64,000 nt of DNA from Wurfbainia villosa (GCA_025175895.1 CM046004.1:14309011-14373010), one strand, 5' to 3'. Positions 44,781 to 57,117 are shown, numbered from the stretch's first letter. The notes: a model not told the origin generated them from the letters alone. A program made the numbers and translations.

Positions 44781-46167
44781 ATCTCCCCCTTTTTGATATT
44801 GGACAAAATCTCAAACCCAAGTCTACCAATTATCCCCAATTGGCGATTCTCACATCCCAATGAGAATTCCAACTATCCCAATTGATAACTTCTCTCCCTT
44901 TTTGACATACATCAAAAAGGTCCTCCCCAAGGGTATGAATGTCTCATATCCTAATGAGATCTTACAATCTCTCCCTTGGAGGAACACACGCCTACAATTT
45001 TTCTAGTGATAAGTCTCATATCACTTAAGAGAGGCAACTCAACATTCCTCCCATGAGAAAAAATACACATCCATCTTCCCATGATGGATACCTCCCCCTA
45101 AAGGCTTGCTCCCCCTTGACCATTGCATCAACAATGTCTTAGAGAGTCCCTAAGCCAATAGAAACATTTAAACAATCAAAATTAAGACAAAAGTTCAACA
45201 AAGAACTTCCATCCACCTTAAAATTAATATCCAATGGATTTCCACCCTTTCTAATGCTCTCCATAGCATGTCCTAGGGTTAGGAGTGGTTAGGGGATCAA
45301 AACATAGCTGAACATTGGCCTAACATCCATGGTTTACCCGAATCAAGAATATCAATGACTCTCTCGGTTACCAATGACTTTTCACATCAATCGATCAGTC
45401 ATCCATGGCAATGATCGATAAATGCAAAATGTAATTTTCAGGTTTTCAAAAATGAATTTCTGAAATTTGTAAGTAAATATATATAAGTTGAAAATTCATG
45501 AAATTTTGTATATATATTACTTATTACAATCATTATGGGTGAAAAATATTAGAAAATTATTTTACTCATAAAATAGTGAGATTGACACAAAGTTCAAAAG
45601 TTGAGAAAAGCTTCAATATTGAGCTCTCTTTGTATTATCTCATTCAATGGTGATAGCTATCAAAAGATAGACTTCACCAAGGTTTTTCAAAATATTTTTG
45701 AAATATTTTTAAAACCTTTAATTCCTTTTTCTTAACCATCTCACTTGTATCTACATGTATAAAACACATATAAGTCAAATATTAGTGAGATGTGAGGACT
45801 TTGTTATTTAGGATTTCATGCATATTTCTAGGCACATTATTTGATTCTCTTATGCATGGGACTTCAAATCATGCCTTAGTCCTTAATTTCAATTTATTTA
45901 TGCATGAATGATGATTATGGCATAATGATACAAGAATAAAGCATGTGTCATATAATCATGATGTCATGGCATGTGAATGAAATATAAGTATACATGACAT
46001 ATAAACATAACCCTAAAAATGATCATGACATTTTATATGATAAAAATAAATATGATATCATGTCAAAGCAAGGCAAACAAAGCATGGCAATTATAAAATA
46101 CTAAGGTATAAAATACCTAAGTGTTAAATTCAAATTATCATTTCTAAGATTAAACCTATTTTTGCCT
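44781..46167 (-). other. H internal noncoding module
   Basis: Polypurine tract (44781-44796, minus), CTATC-AAAA-GATAG (45657-45670), the inverted repeat at 45737-45792 and the ATCATGATGTCATGGCAT block (45950-45975). Matches 8130-10030 of F, then stops where F runs on to gag. No gene. Confidence 0.75.
45737..45792. other. Conserved inverted repeat in H
   Basis: Arms CATCTCAC (45737-45744) and GTGAGATG (45785-45792), perfect, 40-nt loop. Confidence 0.78.
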
Positions 46168-47613
46168 TATTGGAACGTCGGTGGCCGGCTAGAGGGGGGT
46201 GAATAGCCATTAATCGTCGTACGATGGAATTTACTCATTCTAGCATGTCGCTTGTCTACGATTGTCGTTAGCACAGTGGAATAGTAATATAAATGAAAAT
46301 ACTAACAACACATACAAGCATACACGAGATATACGTGGTTCGGAATTGAATGGTTCCTACTCCACGGGGCGAGCTCAACGAGCTCTAGAGATGCACACGG
46401 TAATACTCAAACTCTTTCTCGACAACACGTCGGAGGTGGAGAAATCTCGTACAAGAAATTACACTAAGTAATATAAGCAAAGACAAATACAAGAAGAAAT
46501 ACAAGTAAAGAACACTTTACAAACATCGCTTTGAACACTTGCTTGTTGCTTGCTTTGGATTGCTCTTGAATGACTGAAATGCAGCAGCAATTTCCCTTCA
46601 AAATCTTCCCAAAAGTCTTGGCAAAATCCTCCCAAAAGTCTTGGCAAAATCCTCCATCTCGAGATCCAAAAGGCCTCACGATCGCTTCCCGTAGTCGTTG
46701 TCTCACAACGGCTTGATCCACGTTGGACAAGTTCCAACGGATCCTCTATCAGTCGACTGATGATGACCATCACCAATCGGCCGACCAGATCCGATCCGGG
46801 TCACGACTATGGAGCATTCTCGACACTTCCATCACGATCGCCATCCTCTAGGCAATGACTGGCCGACATCGCTGACTACCATCCCTTGGCAACCAACCGC
46901 CAAAGCCACAAAATATAGTCTAACACCACCGAACCTAAGTCGATTGAGTAATGATCGTACCTATACTACCAATCGATGTCGGGTAAAATCTCAAACACCA
47001 AGTTGTTTGAGCATCCGATCGTCGGGTAAACCCTCGAATACAACGTTTGAGCCTCCGACACTCAGTCTTAATCACTTAGTCAAGTCTACCTCATCCTCTC
47101 ATGGAGTTCCCCACCGAAGCTCTCTTCCCTCAACCTACGTCTCTCGGATGCACCAAGCGTATGACTTCACAATGTCATCCTTCGCATCTCTTGGCCTCAA
47201 AGTATGCTTCCCTTGGGCCTCACTCCATTCGCTCCCCGTCCGGCGGTCCCTCGGATGCACCAAGCGCACAGCTTCGCAATGCCATCCTTCACCGACTCAA
47301 GAACCCCGAGCCTAGTGAACTTGCCAAGTCCTCAAGACTTTCCACACCAAGCCTCATGCTTGGATTTTCCATGCCAAGCCCCAGCTTGGACTATCACCGC
47401 CAAGCCCAATGCTTGGACTTACGTGGCCAACCCATGTTGAACTTTCCAACACCAAGCCCCATGCTTGGACTTTTCACCACCAAGGCTACACACTTGGATT
47501 TACGTGGCCAACCCTATGTCGGACTTCCCATGACAATCTCATATCATGCGTTTTGTCTAACATCAAAATACAGTTCGAGTCAATACTCGAGTCCTGGGTC
47601 GATTGCACTAACA
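46168..47613 (-). repeat. 5' LTR of H
   Basis: Starts (minus) TGTTAGTGCAATCGA and ends at TTCCAATA with terminal CA decayed. One exact CAGTCGACTG (46750). TTGGACTT array 47335-47530. No primer site beside it. Confidence 0.85.
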
Positions 47614-48018
47614 TCCAAGTGCAATTCAAGCAACCAACAAGCAAGCATTCCAAAACAATAGTTGTAAAGTTTTCTTTACGTTGTTTTGTATATTCATCTT
47701 GTATTTGCTTGTTTCACTTTGTATTACTTGTTGTAATTCATTGTACAAGGTTTATCCACCTCCGACATGTTGTCGAGAAGGAGTTTTATTAGTAGTGTTG
47801 TCATCACTCGAGCTAGTAGAGCTCAATCCGTGGAGTAGGAACCATTCGGTTCCGAACCACGTTATATTGCGTGTTGTGATTGTGTTATCATCTTTTATTA
47901 TTGCATTTCATATTTCCGCTGCACTAACAAGCTTTGTAGAGACGAACACGATCGTAATCCATCAAACGACAAACGAGCTATTCACCTCCCCCCTCTAGCG
48001 GTCATGAGATCCCCTACA
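47614..48018 (+). repeat. 3' LTR of G, second segment
   Basis: Continues the LTR from 43480 after H and its TSD (47614-47618). Ends TCTAGCGGTCATGAGATCCCCTACA, then TSD TATCG. Confidence 0.9.
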
Positions 48019-48154
48019 TATCGGTCTGCAACTAACCTGGCCAACAATATAACAAATATACCTGCAACATACACAACCAACTACAATCGACAAACAATAC
48101 ACATCAAGATACCGCGACAAAGCCTCGTGGCTCTCGAGGTAATACCAAAGAAAC

Positions 48155-48470
48155 TATCTATGAGCTACCACAAACGGGACTCGTGTGATGACAAGCAATA
48201 TACAAAGCACTGTCTACATGCAACTACATGCTACCACGAACGGGACTCGTGGGTAGACAAGCAATATAAAGGGCACTATGTCTGCGCGCAACGACATGCT
48301 ACCATGAATGGGTCTCGTGGGCAGACAGAGTATATAGCTATCTAGCTATTGACTGCACGCAACATCATGCTACCACGAATGGGTCTCGTGGGCAGTCAGA
48401 GTATATAACTATCTAGTTATCGACTTCATGCAACAGCATGCTACCACAAATGGGTCTCATGGGCAGTCGC
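48155..48470 (+). repeat. Hairpin-bearing tandem repeat (about 70 bp) in I
   Basis: Five units with GCTACCACGAA(C/T)GGG(A/T)C followed by TCGTGG; the CCACGA and TCGTGG arms pair around a 7-nt loop. A sixth decayed unit is at 48880-48910. Confidence 0.8.
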
Positions 48471-48484
48471 TTATCCTAGGGTGT

Positions 48485-48840
48485 TAAGCCTAGGGTTATC
48501 CAATACATCTAGCATAGAACGTCTATCAAAGTCGATAAAGATCATTGATCTACAAATAAGCCCATTGAGATGGTCAAGCGAGGGTTTCAACACCTCTAAT
48601 ACGAAATATCTACCAAAATCGATAAAGATCATCGATCTACCAATAAGTACGTCGAGGTGGTTAAGCCTAGGGTTCCAACCCTTCTAACATGAATGCTTAT
48701 CAAGGCCGATAAAGATCATAAGTCTACAGATAAATATATTGAGATGATTAATCATAGGGTTCCAACCTAGCTAATAGGAAATGCTTATCAAGGCCGATAA
48801 GATCATATATCTACTCATAAACACGTCGAGATGGTTAAGT
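48485..48840 (+). repeat. About 110-bp tandem repeat in I
   Basis: Units contain TATCAA(A/G)(G/T)(C/T)CGATAAAGATCAT and AGGGTTCCAACC; three to four imperfect copies. Confidence 0.75.
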
Positions 48841-49234
48841 CTAAATTATACCATTTCTACCAATTCAATCATGCATACTACAACATGCTACCGCGAACAA
48901 GTCTCGTGGGTACTTAAGATGTAAAGTAGCAATTTAGCTACAAACAACATACGAGTCCAATTATCACTAACTCCGAACGGATAATACAAGAGTATAACTT
49001 TACGGTAGATCATCTCAACCATGATTGGGAGACATGATCGATCACAGATATACAAAGCAACCATAGGGAAACTCTACTGTAAACTTTCTCAACCATGAAT
49101 GGGAGACATAGTTGACAGCCGAGATATGAGAAACGATATATACCCTCTAAGGATCATACTACCTCTGATAGTTCAATCACAATATCCACCGAACCAATAA
49201 GTAGATCAAACATATACCAGTAGCATCTATCAAT

Positions 49235-49470
49235 AAGCACATCTGAGTTAGTACACCTAGGGTTCTATTAGTGTCGTTTCATTCCTTAGATTCGCTCTTA
49301 AGGAATAACCTCGTCTAAATTATATTATCTCTACTATCTCTACAGTAAATGGATGAATATATACCAATAAGCACATCCGAATTATAACACCTAGGGTTCT
49401 ACTAATGTTGTTTCATTCTTGAGTTCCGCTCCTACAGAATGACCTCATCTAAGTTATACTATCTACTAGT
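49235..49470 (+). repeat. About 130-bp tandem duplication in I
   Basis: Two units with AAGCACATC(T/C)GA, CACCTAGGGTTCTA and GTTTCATTC. Confidence 0.75.
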
Positions 49471-50972
49471 CTCAATCATAGTATCAACCGCAACAATACA
49501 TACCCAAATAAGAATTTAACCATGATGTCCAATAATAACAGCAAAAATATACTAATGGAGATCAATAGGCAATAATATATAACCGAATAAATACTTAACA
49601 GTGATATCTAATAAACTGCATAAACATACTAATAGAAATTAATGACTGAAATTAATTAAGGTATAACTAAAGGGGTCATGTCAGTACGAAGTCAAGACAA
49701 TACTAAATAGACTATCAAGTGCAAATACACTATAAACCACGTAAGCAATGTAATCATATCATCATGCACTAAAATCTAGAGAGTCCAAGAACCAATATAT
49801 ACCTTCTAAGCATTTATCTCATCTTAGTCATACTATCCTACTAATCCAATCCTAATACTAATCCGACCAATAATAGGTAAACATCTACCAATAACATCTA
49901 ACAATTTATATCACAGTGATAACTAGGCGTGTATAACAGTAATAGCAATCAATAACTATATGCTAACGATAAGCAAGCAACCTAGAATCTAACGGTTCAA
50001 CAGGTATAAGGTTAAAGCAATACTAGACAGATCACCAAGTGAAAAAATAATATAACCTATGTAAATAGCATAACCAATATAACCAATATAATCATGCACT
50101 AAATTCTGAAATCATAGAATCCACCCATTTGATCTGTAGAACGCGTTGATTGTCTTCACGTCCGACAATTTACCTCAAATCAGAATCCTAGTTCCAAATC
50201 AATCACAACCAACACCTTGATCCATTGTAGAACATTGGATCTGCACAATCCAATCAATTTGTAGTCAACAACCCACTATCAATCACCAGCAATCAGAGAT
50301 GGCCGCGAGACGCAGAGCCACTATGATGGCTGATACTCGCAGTGGAGACCCAAGCAGCGGCGCGATGGCGTGTGACGGAGTGCCAGGTCGATGGTGGCGG
50401 TTACTTGCTACATGATAGGGAGGCAACACCGGCAACAATCATGCGCGTGTGAGCAACAGCGACACGTGTGTGTTGGCGGCGCAGAGAAGAAGCGGGCGGC
50501 GGCGTTTGTGGCGAAGGGGCTAGCGGCGGCGGTGGCTCCGTCGGGTTGGACACAGGAAATACAGTGACAAGGAGTAGGCGGCGGAGGCTGGTCGTGTGAC
50601 GACGAGCGAAGGGAGTTGTGGCATCGATGTGGTTACGGTGCGCGAGGAGAAGGGAAACAGCGCACGCAAGGAAAGGGACACATGAGGAAAGCAATCATGT
50701 TTTTTTTTTTTTTTGTAAACCCTAACTTTAGGTTTTTAACTTATCATCTCATACCTGATTCAATTAATTAACATAATGATTAACACTAATTAGGCCTCAT
50801 CCAATCTAATATAATCTTATCCCATAATTATCAACAAATAAATAACTAATTCCCTTTTAATAAGATAATAAATAAATGTATTTTATTTATTACGTTTTAA
50901 ATTATATTATTATTAATTTACTCAAATTAAATTTTAATTTTATTTAATTTTTTCCCAATATATTACAGATCG

Positions 50973-51488
50973 AGCCCGATGGAGTTGTGATCTTGATCAA
51001 AATCACCGTTGAGCAAAGGATCTATCACTGTGGTGTGGACCGAGCTCCCCTTGGCCTTGGCGATGATAACCTGGCCGAATCGAGGGTCGGCTGAGCGCTG
51101 AGTGTGTGGCGAGGATGACGATGTCATCGAGTTGGGTCTCTCCGCGAAGAATCCACGACGAAGACGAAGAGGAGAAAATGGAGAGGGAAGCGCGCAATGG
51201 TGGCTGAGGAAGAGGATGAGCTGCGGCGACGAAACAGAGGAAGGGAAAAATTGCACGATCAGGAGAAATGGGGGAGAAGAAGAAATTGCGGAAAGAATAG
51301 AAATGGGTCGACGGATGCAGGTCGGGCTAAGGAGGAAAGGATCGGAACCCATTTATAAGCCCTTAAGTAAAACCTAGGTTAAACTTTAATTAACCCCTAA
51401 CCATCACTCATCAATTAAATTAATCAATAATAGATTCTCTTAAATAAATTACTATTATACTATAGTAATTTATTTACAGTATTTTACA
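50973..51488. other. Fragment J, right half
   Basis: Continues 1050-1419 after solo LTR I. GC-rich block, then AT-rich tail ending ATTTTACA, LTR-like. A 129-codon minus-strand open frame (50963-51352) has low-complexity composition, crosses the LTR I junction and is not supported as a gene. Confidence 0.35.
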
Positions 51489-51797
51489 CGGTCACTTCCT
51501 TTTTCATGGGTAATACAGCTTTACATGCGTCTTTTTAACAGTTGTTGAAAAAGCTTGACATTCATCTTTGATTTTTAGTTAAGCACCATTTCAGGGTAGT
51601 AAAACACAGTTTTGAAATTAACTTGATAATTGAAGATATTATGAACATATTTATGAGAACTTTAGCAGTAAAAATGCCTAAATGAAAACCTCGTATAATG
51701 TGCAGCATGCGGGGGAGCCCAAGCCCTTCTATATCATCTTATTTGCTTTTTTACTTGAATTGATACTTTTATAGATGGTGATAATATATAAGGTATC
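51489..51797. other. Unassigned AT-rich sequence
   Basis: I see no gene, repeat unit or element end here. Confidence 0.4.
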
Positions 51798-53855
51798 TTG
51801 AATAATCAAAGATATACAGATTCAAATAAATTCCAAATTGATGTGCAAGACAATATCACATATATTGAAAACACTTCTTCAGTTTCAGATCAAAATGATA
51901 ATATGAATAACGAATCTAATGTAGGTAACATATACCAAAATTATAATAATTTATTTTATTATTTATATTATATTTTATATTCTTTTATATGTGTATAGAT
52001 AGCGATGATGAACTTCATAATACTGAGAGGAAAAAAAAATGTCCTACATTTATGAAAGAAATCTGGAGTCGACCTAGCACATTACCACACATTAAGATTC
52101 CATGTGATGATATGGGATGCCCTATAGGAATAAAAAGAAATAAATTTACTGATTTTTTGGGTTCTTTGGCAAGAAATGGTAAGTATTGTCCAATTGATGT
52201 GGAAGATTGGCATAAAATGTCAATGGATAAAAAGAAAATTATGTTAAATGTTATAAAGAAAAATAAATAGATTTTGTATAATTTTATTGTTTACGACTTT
52301 TAATTTATGTAATAATAATTTATCTAAATATTTTTGGTAGGAAAAGTACAATCTTCCTCCAGAGATAGAAAATTGGACACTATGCTCAATAGCAAAAAAA
52401 TGGAGAAATTGGAAGTCTGAACTCAAAAAGAAGTACTATAATCCTAAATTATCAATTCAAGTCCTTGTACAACAGAGAGATGAAAGATCTCATGTACATG
52501 AGACTAATTACTTTTTGGAACACGAAAAAAATCAAAGGTAGACATTATTTTTTATTTATAATATAATTTATTTAAAATAGTATGTGTACTTTTATTCTGT
52601 GTACTAAGTGTAATTTAATATATTAGGAAAGGAGCGAAAAAAATAAAGTTGTCAGAAAGCACAAAATAATGCATCAGACAATTGGAATGACATCTTTTGC
52701 TCAAGTGTAATTCATCTTATTCACATTATAATTGTATCCATGTTATTCTTCTCGATTCTAATACATGTATAAAGTAGTAACCAAATATATTTTTAGGACA
52801 AAGAAAAGGGGCATCCTCTAACTCGAGTTGAATTATTCCATGATTGTTTTACTCATGCCAATGGAAGTCCCTTAAGAAATGTTGTTGCAGAAAGATTGGT
52901 AAACTGTTTTATACTCTTCAACTATATTAAGTTTAAAATAATTTATTTTAATTATCATTATGTATTTAATAAGTATCAACATGTCATGTTTTGATAAAGG
53001 TTGCAATGAATGAACTAACAAATCAACTACCAGAAGATTCTAATGATCCGGTGAGCCATAATGATATATTTGCTCAAATCATGGGACTAGATAGATCTGG
53101 TCAAGTACGTATGCTTAATGATGGTGTTAGTCCATCTGATTTACGAGGAGAAGTTTCTAGTCGTGGCACATGCAATCGATTAGTGATAGAACAACATGCA
53201 AAATTAGAAAAAATAGATGAACAAATTAAAATGCAAGGGTGACATATTGAAATGTTAGAAGCAAAGATTTCTAATCAATCAGACCAGAACCCTCTTCCAA
53301 ATTGCAATAGTATTCAATACGCATCATCAAGTAGTAATCCATAAATTTCTATTCCTTATCATTTATCTTTACGGGTAAGGTTTGTTTAATTTCTTTTTTA
53401 TTATATGTTTTGCACATCTTTAATCTTTTATCTCTTTTTGACTTTTTTTGTAGATTGGATGTTCCGTTTTGATTAAAAATTTATTTGATTCAACAAAGAT
53501 TATGGCAAAAAGAGTGCTCCATAGTATGGATCCAAATACTATAGTAGGGGGGCAGATATTAGGACCAAATTAGTGTGAAGTAAGAATACAAGTTATCTTA
53601 GACCCAAAAGAGAGTTTAATTAGACCTTATGATCTTTTACAGACATTTAAGGATACACTTGGAGGAATGATAGCTTGGTCTTATCATCTGGTATAATTTT
53701 AATTTTTCATTGAAATATTATTAATTTTTATATTTATTGTGTTATTATAATTTTAAATAAATATAAAATGCATTTGCAGTTAACAGTAAACGAAGATCAC
53801 TATAAGGTGCATATAGAATGATACTTTGCATTTCCTTGTTTGGTATGATATCCAA
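51798..53855 (+). pseudogene. CACTA/PTTA-type transposase-related gene, decayed, multi-exon
   Basis: Exons inferred by splice sites and frame: up to 51924, 51999-about 52270, 52341-52537, 52627-about 52711, 52797-52898, 53000-about 53343 and 53455-53691. The joint 51924/51999 keeps frame. Family-like motifs: 'CPIDVEDWHKM', 'EIENWTLCSIAKKWRNWKSELKKKYY', 'GHPLTRVELFHDCFTHANG' and 'IMGLDRSGQVRMLNDGVSP', typical of plant PTTA/En-Spm (Transposase_24) proteins, then 'GGQILGPN*CEV', related to the conserved C-terminal part of such proteins. Breaks: TAG ending exon 2, a frameshift in exon 4, TGA at 53240-53242 and TAG in place of Trp near 53571. It probably served a CACTA transposon as an accessory protein. 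Confidence 0.72.
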
Positions 53856-54700
53856 TCTTTACCATTTTTCTATTAACTTTGGTTGTTTATTATTTTATTT
53901 CAATACTAATACAAATATATTCATTGTATTTGTAGGTGACGGTACCTAAATTTTTGCGAATCAATATTATGATTGAAGATAATCTATCTAGTTGAGTTTT
54001 TTTTTTACAAGACTTTGTTAGTTCTAACATTTAATATTTTGAGAATAGTATAGTTAGTTTTGGATGTAAAAGACTCATCAAGACATTTGTAACTTTGACT
54101 CAATGATTGTGGAATGAATTTAGATTTTCTATTATCACTTTAAATTGTATTTTATAAATTTTTATATTCTGAATAGGGAATGACTTATGATGATGTATAA
54201 ATATTGAATCCATGCTTATATTAGGGATCATTTTAATGTATTTATAAATTATTATAATGACATTAATAAATGTCATTATAGATTAACTAAGGTGATATTT
54301 AAAAATAATCTTATAAATTATCTTTACTGATAATTTTTATTGTCCTTATAAAAAAAATATAAGACATTTGTAAATGTCAAAATAAATAAGTTGAAGTGAC
54401 ATTTAGTTTTGTTTTTATTACAATGATAATAAGATATACGTAGATGTTCTTAAAATATGACTTTTCCTAATATTTTAGTGTGTCATTATATATCTATATT
54501 AAGACACTTTTGATTCTAATATTTATATTTTATAATGACATTATAAAATATCAGAAAAGCGAGTCGGTCTAAGACGACATCACTTTATAGGATGTTTTTC
54601 AGTGATGTTATTAAAACTTTAGTGTCACTAAAAATATACTATAAGAAAATTTATGGGTGTCCTTAATGACCATTATTTTTGTTGTGATGGTGAAACCATA
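53856..54700 (+). other. AT-rich subterminal-like region of the CACTA-type element
   Basis: No gene. Many short direct and inverted TGACATT/AATGTCA units (54235-54620). The right edge reads 'TTTTTGTTGTGATG', whose complement resembles the CACTACAACAAAAA-type ends of plant CACTA elements. I could not find the other end, so the assignment is tentative. Confidence 0.4.
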
Positions 54701-55328
54701 TCGAGTTAAATGACAACCAAAATGTTGCCCTAAGTCCAAAGTTAATGTCATTGATTCGATCTTATCGTGGAAGGGAATTCTATAAGCGCAGCGGAATGAT
54801 TTCTACAGGAATTTTGAGGACAATGTATCACTCGGCTCAATGGTGAGAGGAGGAGAAGAAGAAGTTCAAGGATGCAACAATCAAGCTATTGACCCAAATG
54901 TCCTCAGCCCACTTCTTCTTGTACCAGCTCAATCCTATAGGGATCATTTCCTTATTAAGGCTCATAAGTCGTTAACAGTCCATTAGTATTAAAGATTATT
55001 GACTTCTGAATATGTAATTCACATCCGATAGCTTAAAATCCCAATTAATACTGTATTAAATAACTTGATGAGATTTAATCCTTAATAGCAACAAAATCCA
55101 ACCTAAAGAAATAGGAAATAAGAAGTAAAAGAGAATGAGAAAAAATAAACATGGTTTCACGCTGGCAATATCCGTCAGCACGGCCGATATATATAACTTC
55201 AGTTGCCTATTCATATAGCTATTATATCTGCATTCTTAAATGTCAGTGTCCATCAGTACCAACGCGATTTAGTTGGTATTGACTGAGCATAAGCAGGGCC
55301 TATCTTGGTCGGTACTATCTAATTAAAT
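54701..55328. other. Unassigned sequence
   Basis: No gene or clear repeat recognised. Confidence 0.4.
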
Positions 55329-56034
55329 TTAACAAGACGGGAAGAGTGTTTTTCCAAGTCTCATCTTTTGATTCCGTCTACTGGCACAAGCAAAAAGAAA
55401 GGCGAAGAAACTATACAGTTTCATATAGAGGACATCTAGATGCATTTTATTCATTGGTTTGGTCTTCATACGCTCCAATTGAAGTGAAAAGCTTCTCCTG
55501 GCGGCTCCACCATCACAGGTTAAACGGCCTTGCAATTAAATAAAGGGCTCCTGGATGTCGAGCCACACTGCATTCTATGAAGTGATCAGACTGCGAATTA
55601 GGAGCGGAATTTTTGTCATTTGTTGACTTTGCTAGGTTTGGTTGGAAGTTTGGAGCATTCCACTTCCTTTGGTTTAAGAATAGAAGAGGTCTACACCAAA
55701 GAAATCCATCGGCCGTCCTGATGTCTTATTTGCTGTTGTCTCCTGAGAATATTGGCAATGGGACATGAAAATTGGCAAGATTCGTGGAATTTCAATCAGT
55801 ATCGGGAGAGCAGAATAACCCAATATGCAAATGCCATCGATCTTTTATCAGCTAAGGAGTCCGAAATTTGAAACCTTAAATTTCTTCCAGCCTATTTCTG
55901 TTGGTCAAGAGATTTAGCCATAAATTTCGGTCAGATGTCTTTAACATAAATTTCAGTGAGGCACTTCATCTCATATCTTAGAAGTCTTTGCTTATACCAA
56001 AATTGGACGGTGATGTATTAGATTTGGTGTGGAA
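55329..56034 (+). pseudogene. LINE remnant (zf-RVT-like C-terminal segment)
   Basis: A frame at about 55346-55543 reads 'LVWSSYAPIEVKSFSWRLHHHRL', which resembles the 'W....P.KV..F.WRL...RL' zinc-binding segment downstream of plant LINE reverse transcriptases. A stop and further broken frames follow ('GCRATLHSMK'). No RT core or poly-A tail is visible. It is cut on the right by K. Confidence 0.4.
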
Positions 56035-57117
56035 TGTTGGTGCAGGGGCACTAGATAATCGAATCTGTGTTTTGATTATGATAAAGACATAAAGTTAAGT
56101 TTACATCGTTATCTCACGAGCTAAATCGAGTGTGCAGAAAAGTACTAGAGCTGGAGCTGAAGGCTAGCGACACCCGGAGGAAGCCGCGGTGGTCGGGCGA
56201 CACTCGAGTGACTTCGAAGGGAGCCGAAGGAATCGAGTGGAAGGCCGGAAACGAGAGCTACAAGGTAAGTATCGAGGTAAGCTCGTGTGAGTGAGAGATT
56301 GTAAGGTCGTGTCCTCTTTACGGGGACGATCGTAGGCGGCGATCCGACTAAGACTTCCTGTGGAAGGTCTAGGTCGAGATCGGACGGTTAAAAACCGTCG
56401 CATTTATCATTTTTCGAGCTAACCTCTTCGCAGGAAGTGGTCAGCCGGCAATGATCATTGGACATTAGGCGGTCGTGATGCTCATCGATCGATCGATGGG
56501 AGGCATCGATCGGTGATGGGAGGCATCAGTCGACTGATGGCGACGAATCAGCCTTTGCGCTAGGTCAAAACGGATAAGGTTTGACGCGGCCACTTCACGA
56601 TAAAATTTGTACAACTTCGTAATCTGTTCCGAAAAAAGAGGAGACATATTCAGAGGCCAAAATCTATAAAAGAAGGGGAGGATTCCAACTCCAAACATCA
56701 TCAAGTCTATTCTCAAGTGCTCTTACAACGCCAAAGCTTCAACACCGTCATAACGTCGACGTGACGTCAAGTTCTCATCCTCTTCGTCGGCAGCAGCAAC
56801 AAGTAACATATTCTATTGTATTCTTTGTTTTTATTTGTAACGAGGTGAGGTAGGCTTGTTGCCTCATCCTCGTACTTTCAGTTTTATGATCGTTATCTCC
56901 TACCTCCAACGAGAAGAAGACGTTATAGTGTTTTGCCCTCCGTACGTGGTCTAGGACCGTTAGGGCATTAGAGTAGCAACCGCTGGGTTGTGAACCAAGT
57001 AAAAATAAACGTGTCTCTTTATTTTCTGCTGTGCTTACTCGTGTTTCGAACGAACGAACGAAAAGATTTACGCTCGCTATTCACCCTCCCCCTCTAGCGA
57101 CGCTTCTCGATCCAACA
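56035..57117 (+). repeat. 5' LTR of element K
   Basis: TGTTGGTGCAGGGGCACTAG...CTCGATCCAACA. TATA at 56664-56672 (CTATAAAAG). One exact CAGTCGACTG (56527) with neighbouring CGATCGATCG strings where the 3' LTR has palindromes. Confidence 0.92.
56664..56672 (+). promoter_or_regulatory. TATA box of K 5' LTR
   Basis: CTATAAAAG, repeated in the 3' LTR at 60759-60768. The 3' LTR copy points towards the convergent glutamine synthetase gene. Confidence 0.7.

Larger units (their letters stand above)
43481..47613 (-). mobile_element. Element H: internally deleted copia-type LTR element
   Basis: 4.1 kb with perfect TSD TCCAA (43476-43480 and 47614-47618). LTRs 43481-44780 and about 46168-47613. Internal 1.4 kb is only the 3' noncoding module; gag, leader and primer site are missing. 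The left LTR also lacks about 160 bp near its U5 end. Confidence 0.88.
1903..48018 (+). mobile_element. Element G: non-autonomous copia-type LTR element with gag and ORF2
   Basis: LTRs at 1903-3400 and 42383-43480 plus 47619-48018 are both 1498 bp after removing H. Flanks are TATCA (1898-1902) and TATCG (48019-48023), a TSD with one change. The order is 5' LTR, tRNA-iMet primer site, gag, promoter-like region, spliced ORF2, 3' noncoding, polypurine tract and 3' LTR. There is no protease, integrase or RT, so it must have moved using proteins of another element. F is inserted in ORF2 and H in the 3' LTR; without them G is about 8.9 kb. Confidence 0.9.
48019..50967 (+). mobile_element. Solo LTR I, right segment
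   Basis: Rest of the long LTR that begins at 1420, starting with the G TSD (48019-48023). It carries three blocks of tandem repeats, a GC-rich block (50290-50690), a poly-T run (50699-50714) and an AT-rich tail ending ATATTACA, followed by TSD GATCG (50968-50972). GC-rich open frames here have no recognisable domain. Confidence 0.7.

Noticed and set aside
50401..51352. GC-rich minus-strand open frames near the ends of I and J
   Set aside because: Ser/Pro/Leu low complexity, no motif, and one crosses the LTR I / J junction.
1002..51493. CGGTC as TSD of fragment J
   Set aside because: CGGTC follows ATTTTACA at 51488, and occurs at 1005-1009, but the sequence after it starts TCCATC instead of TG, so the left terminus is not supported.
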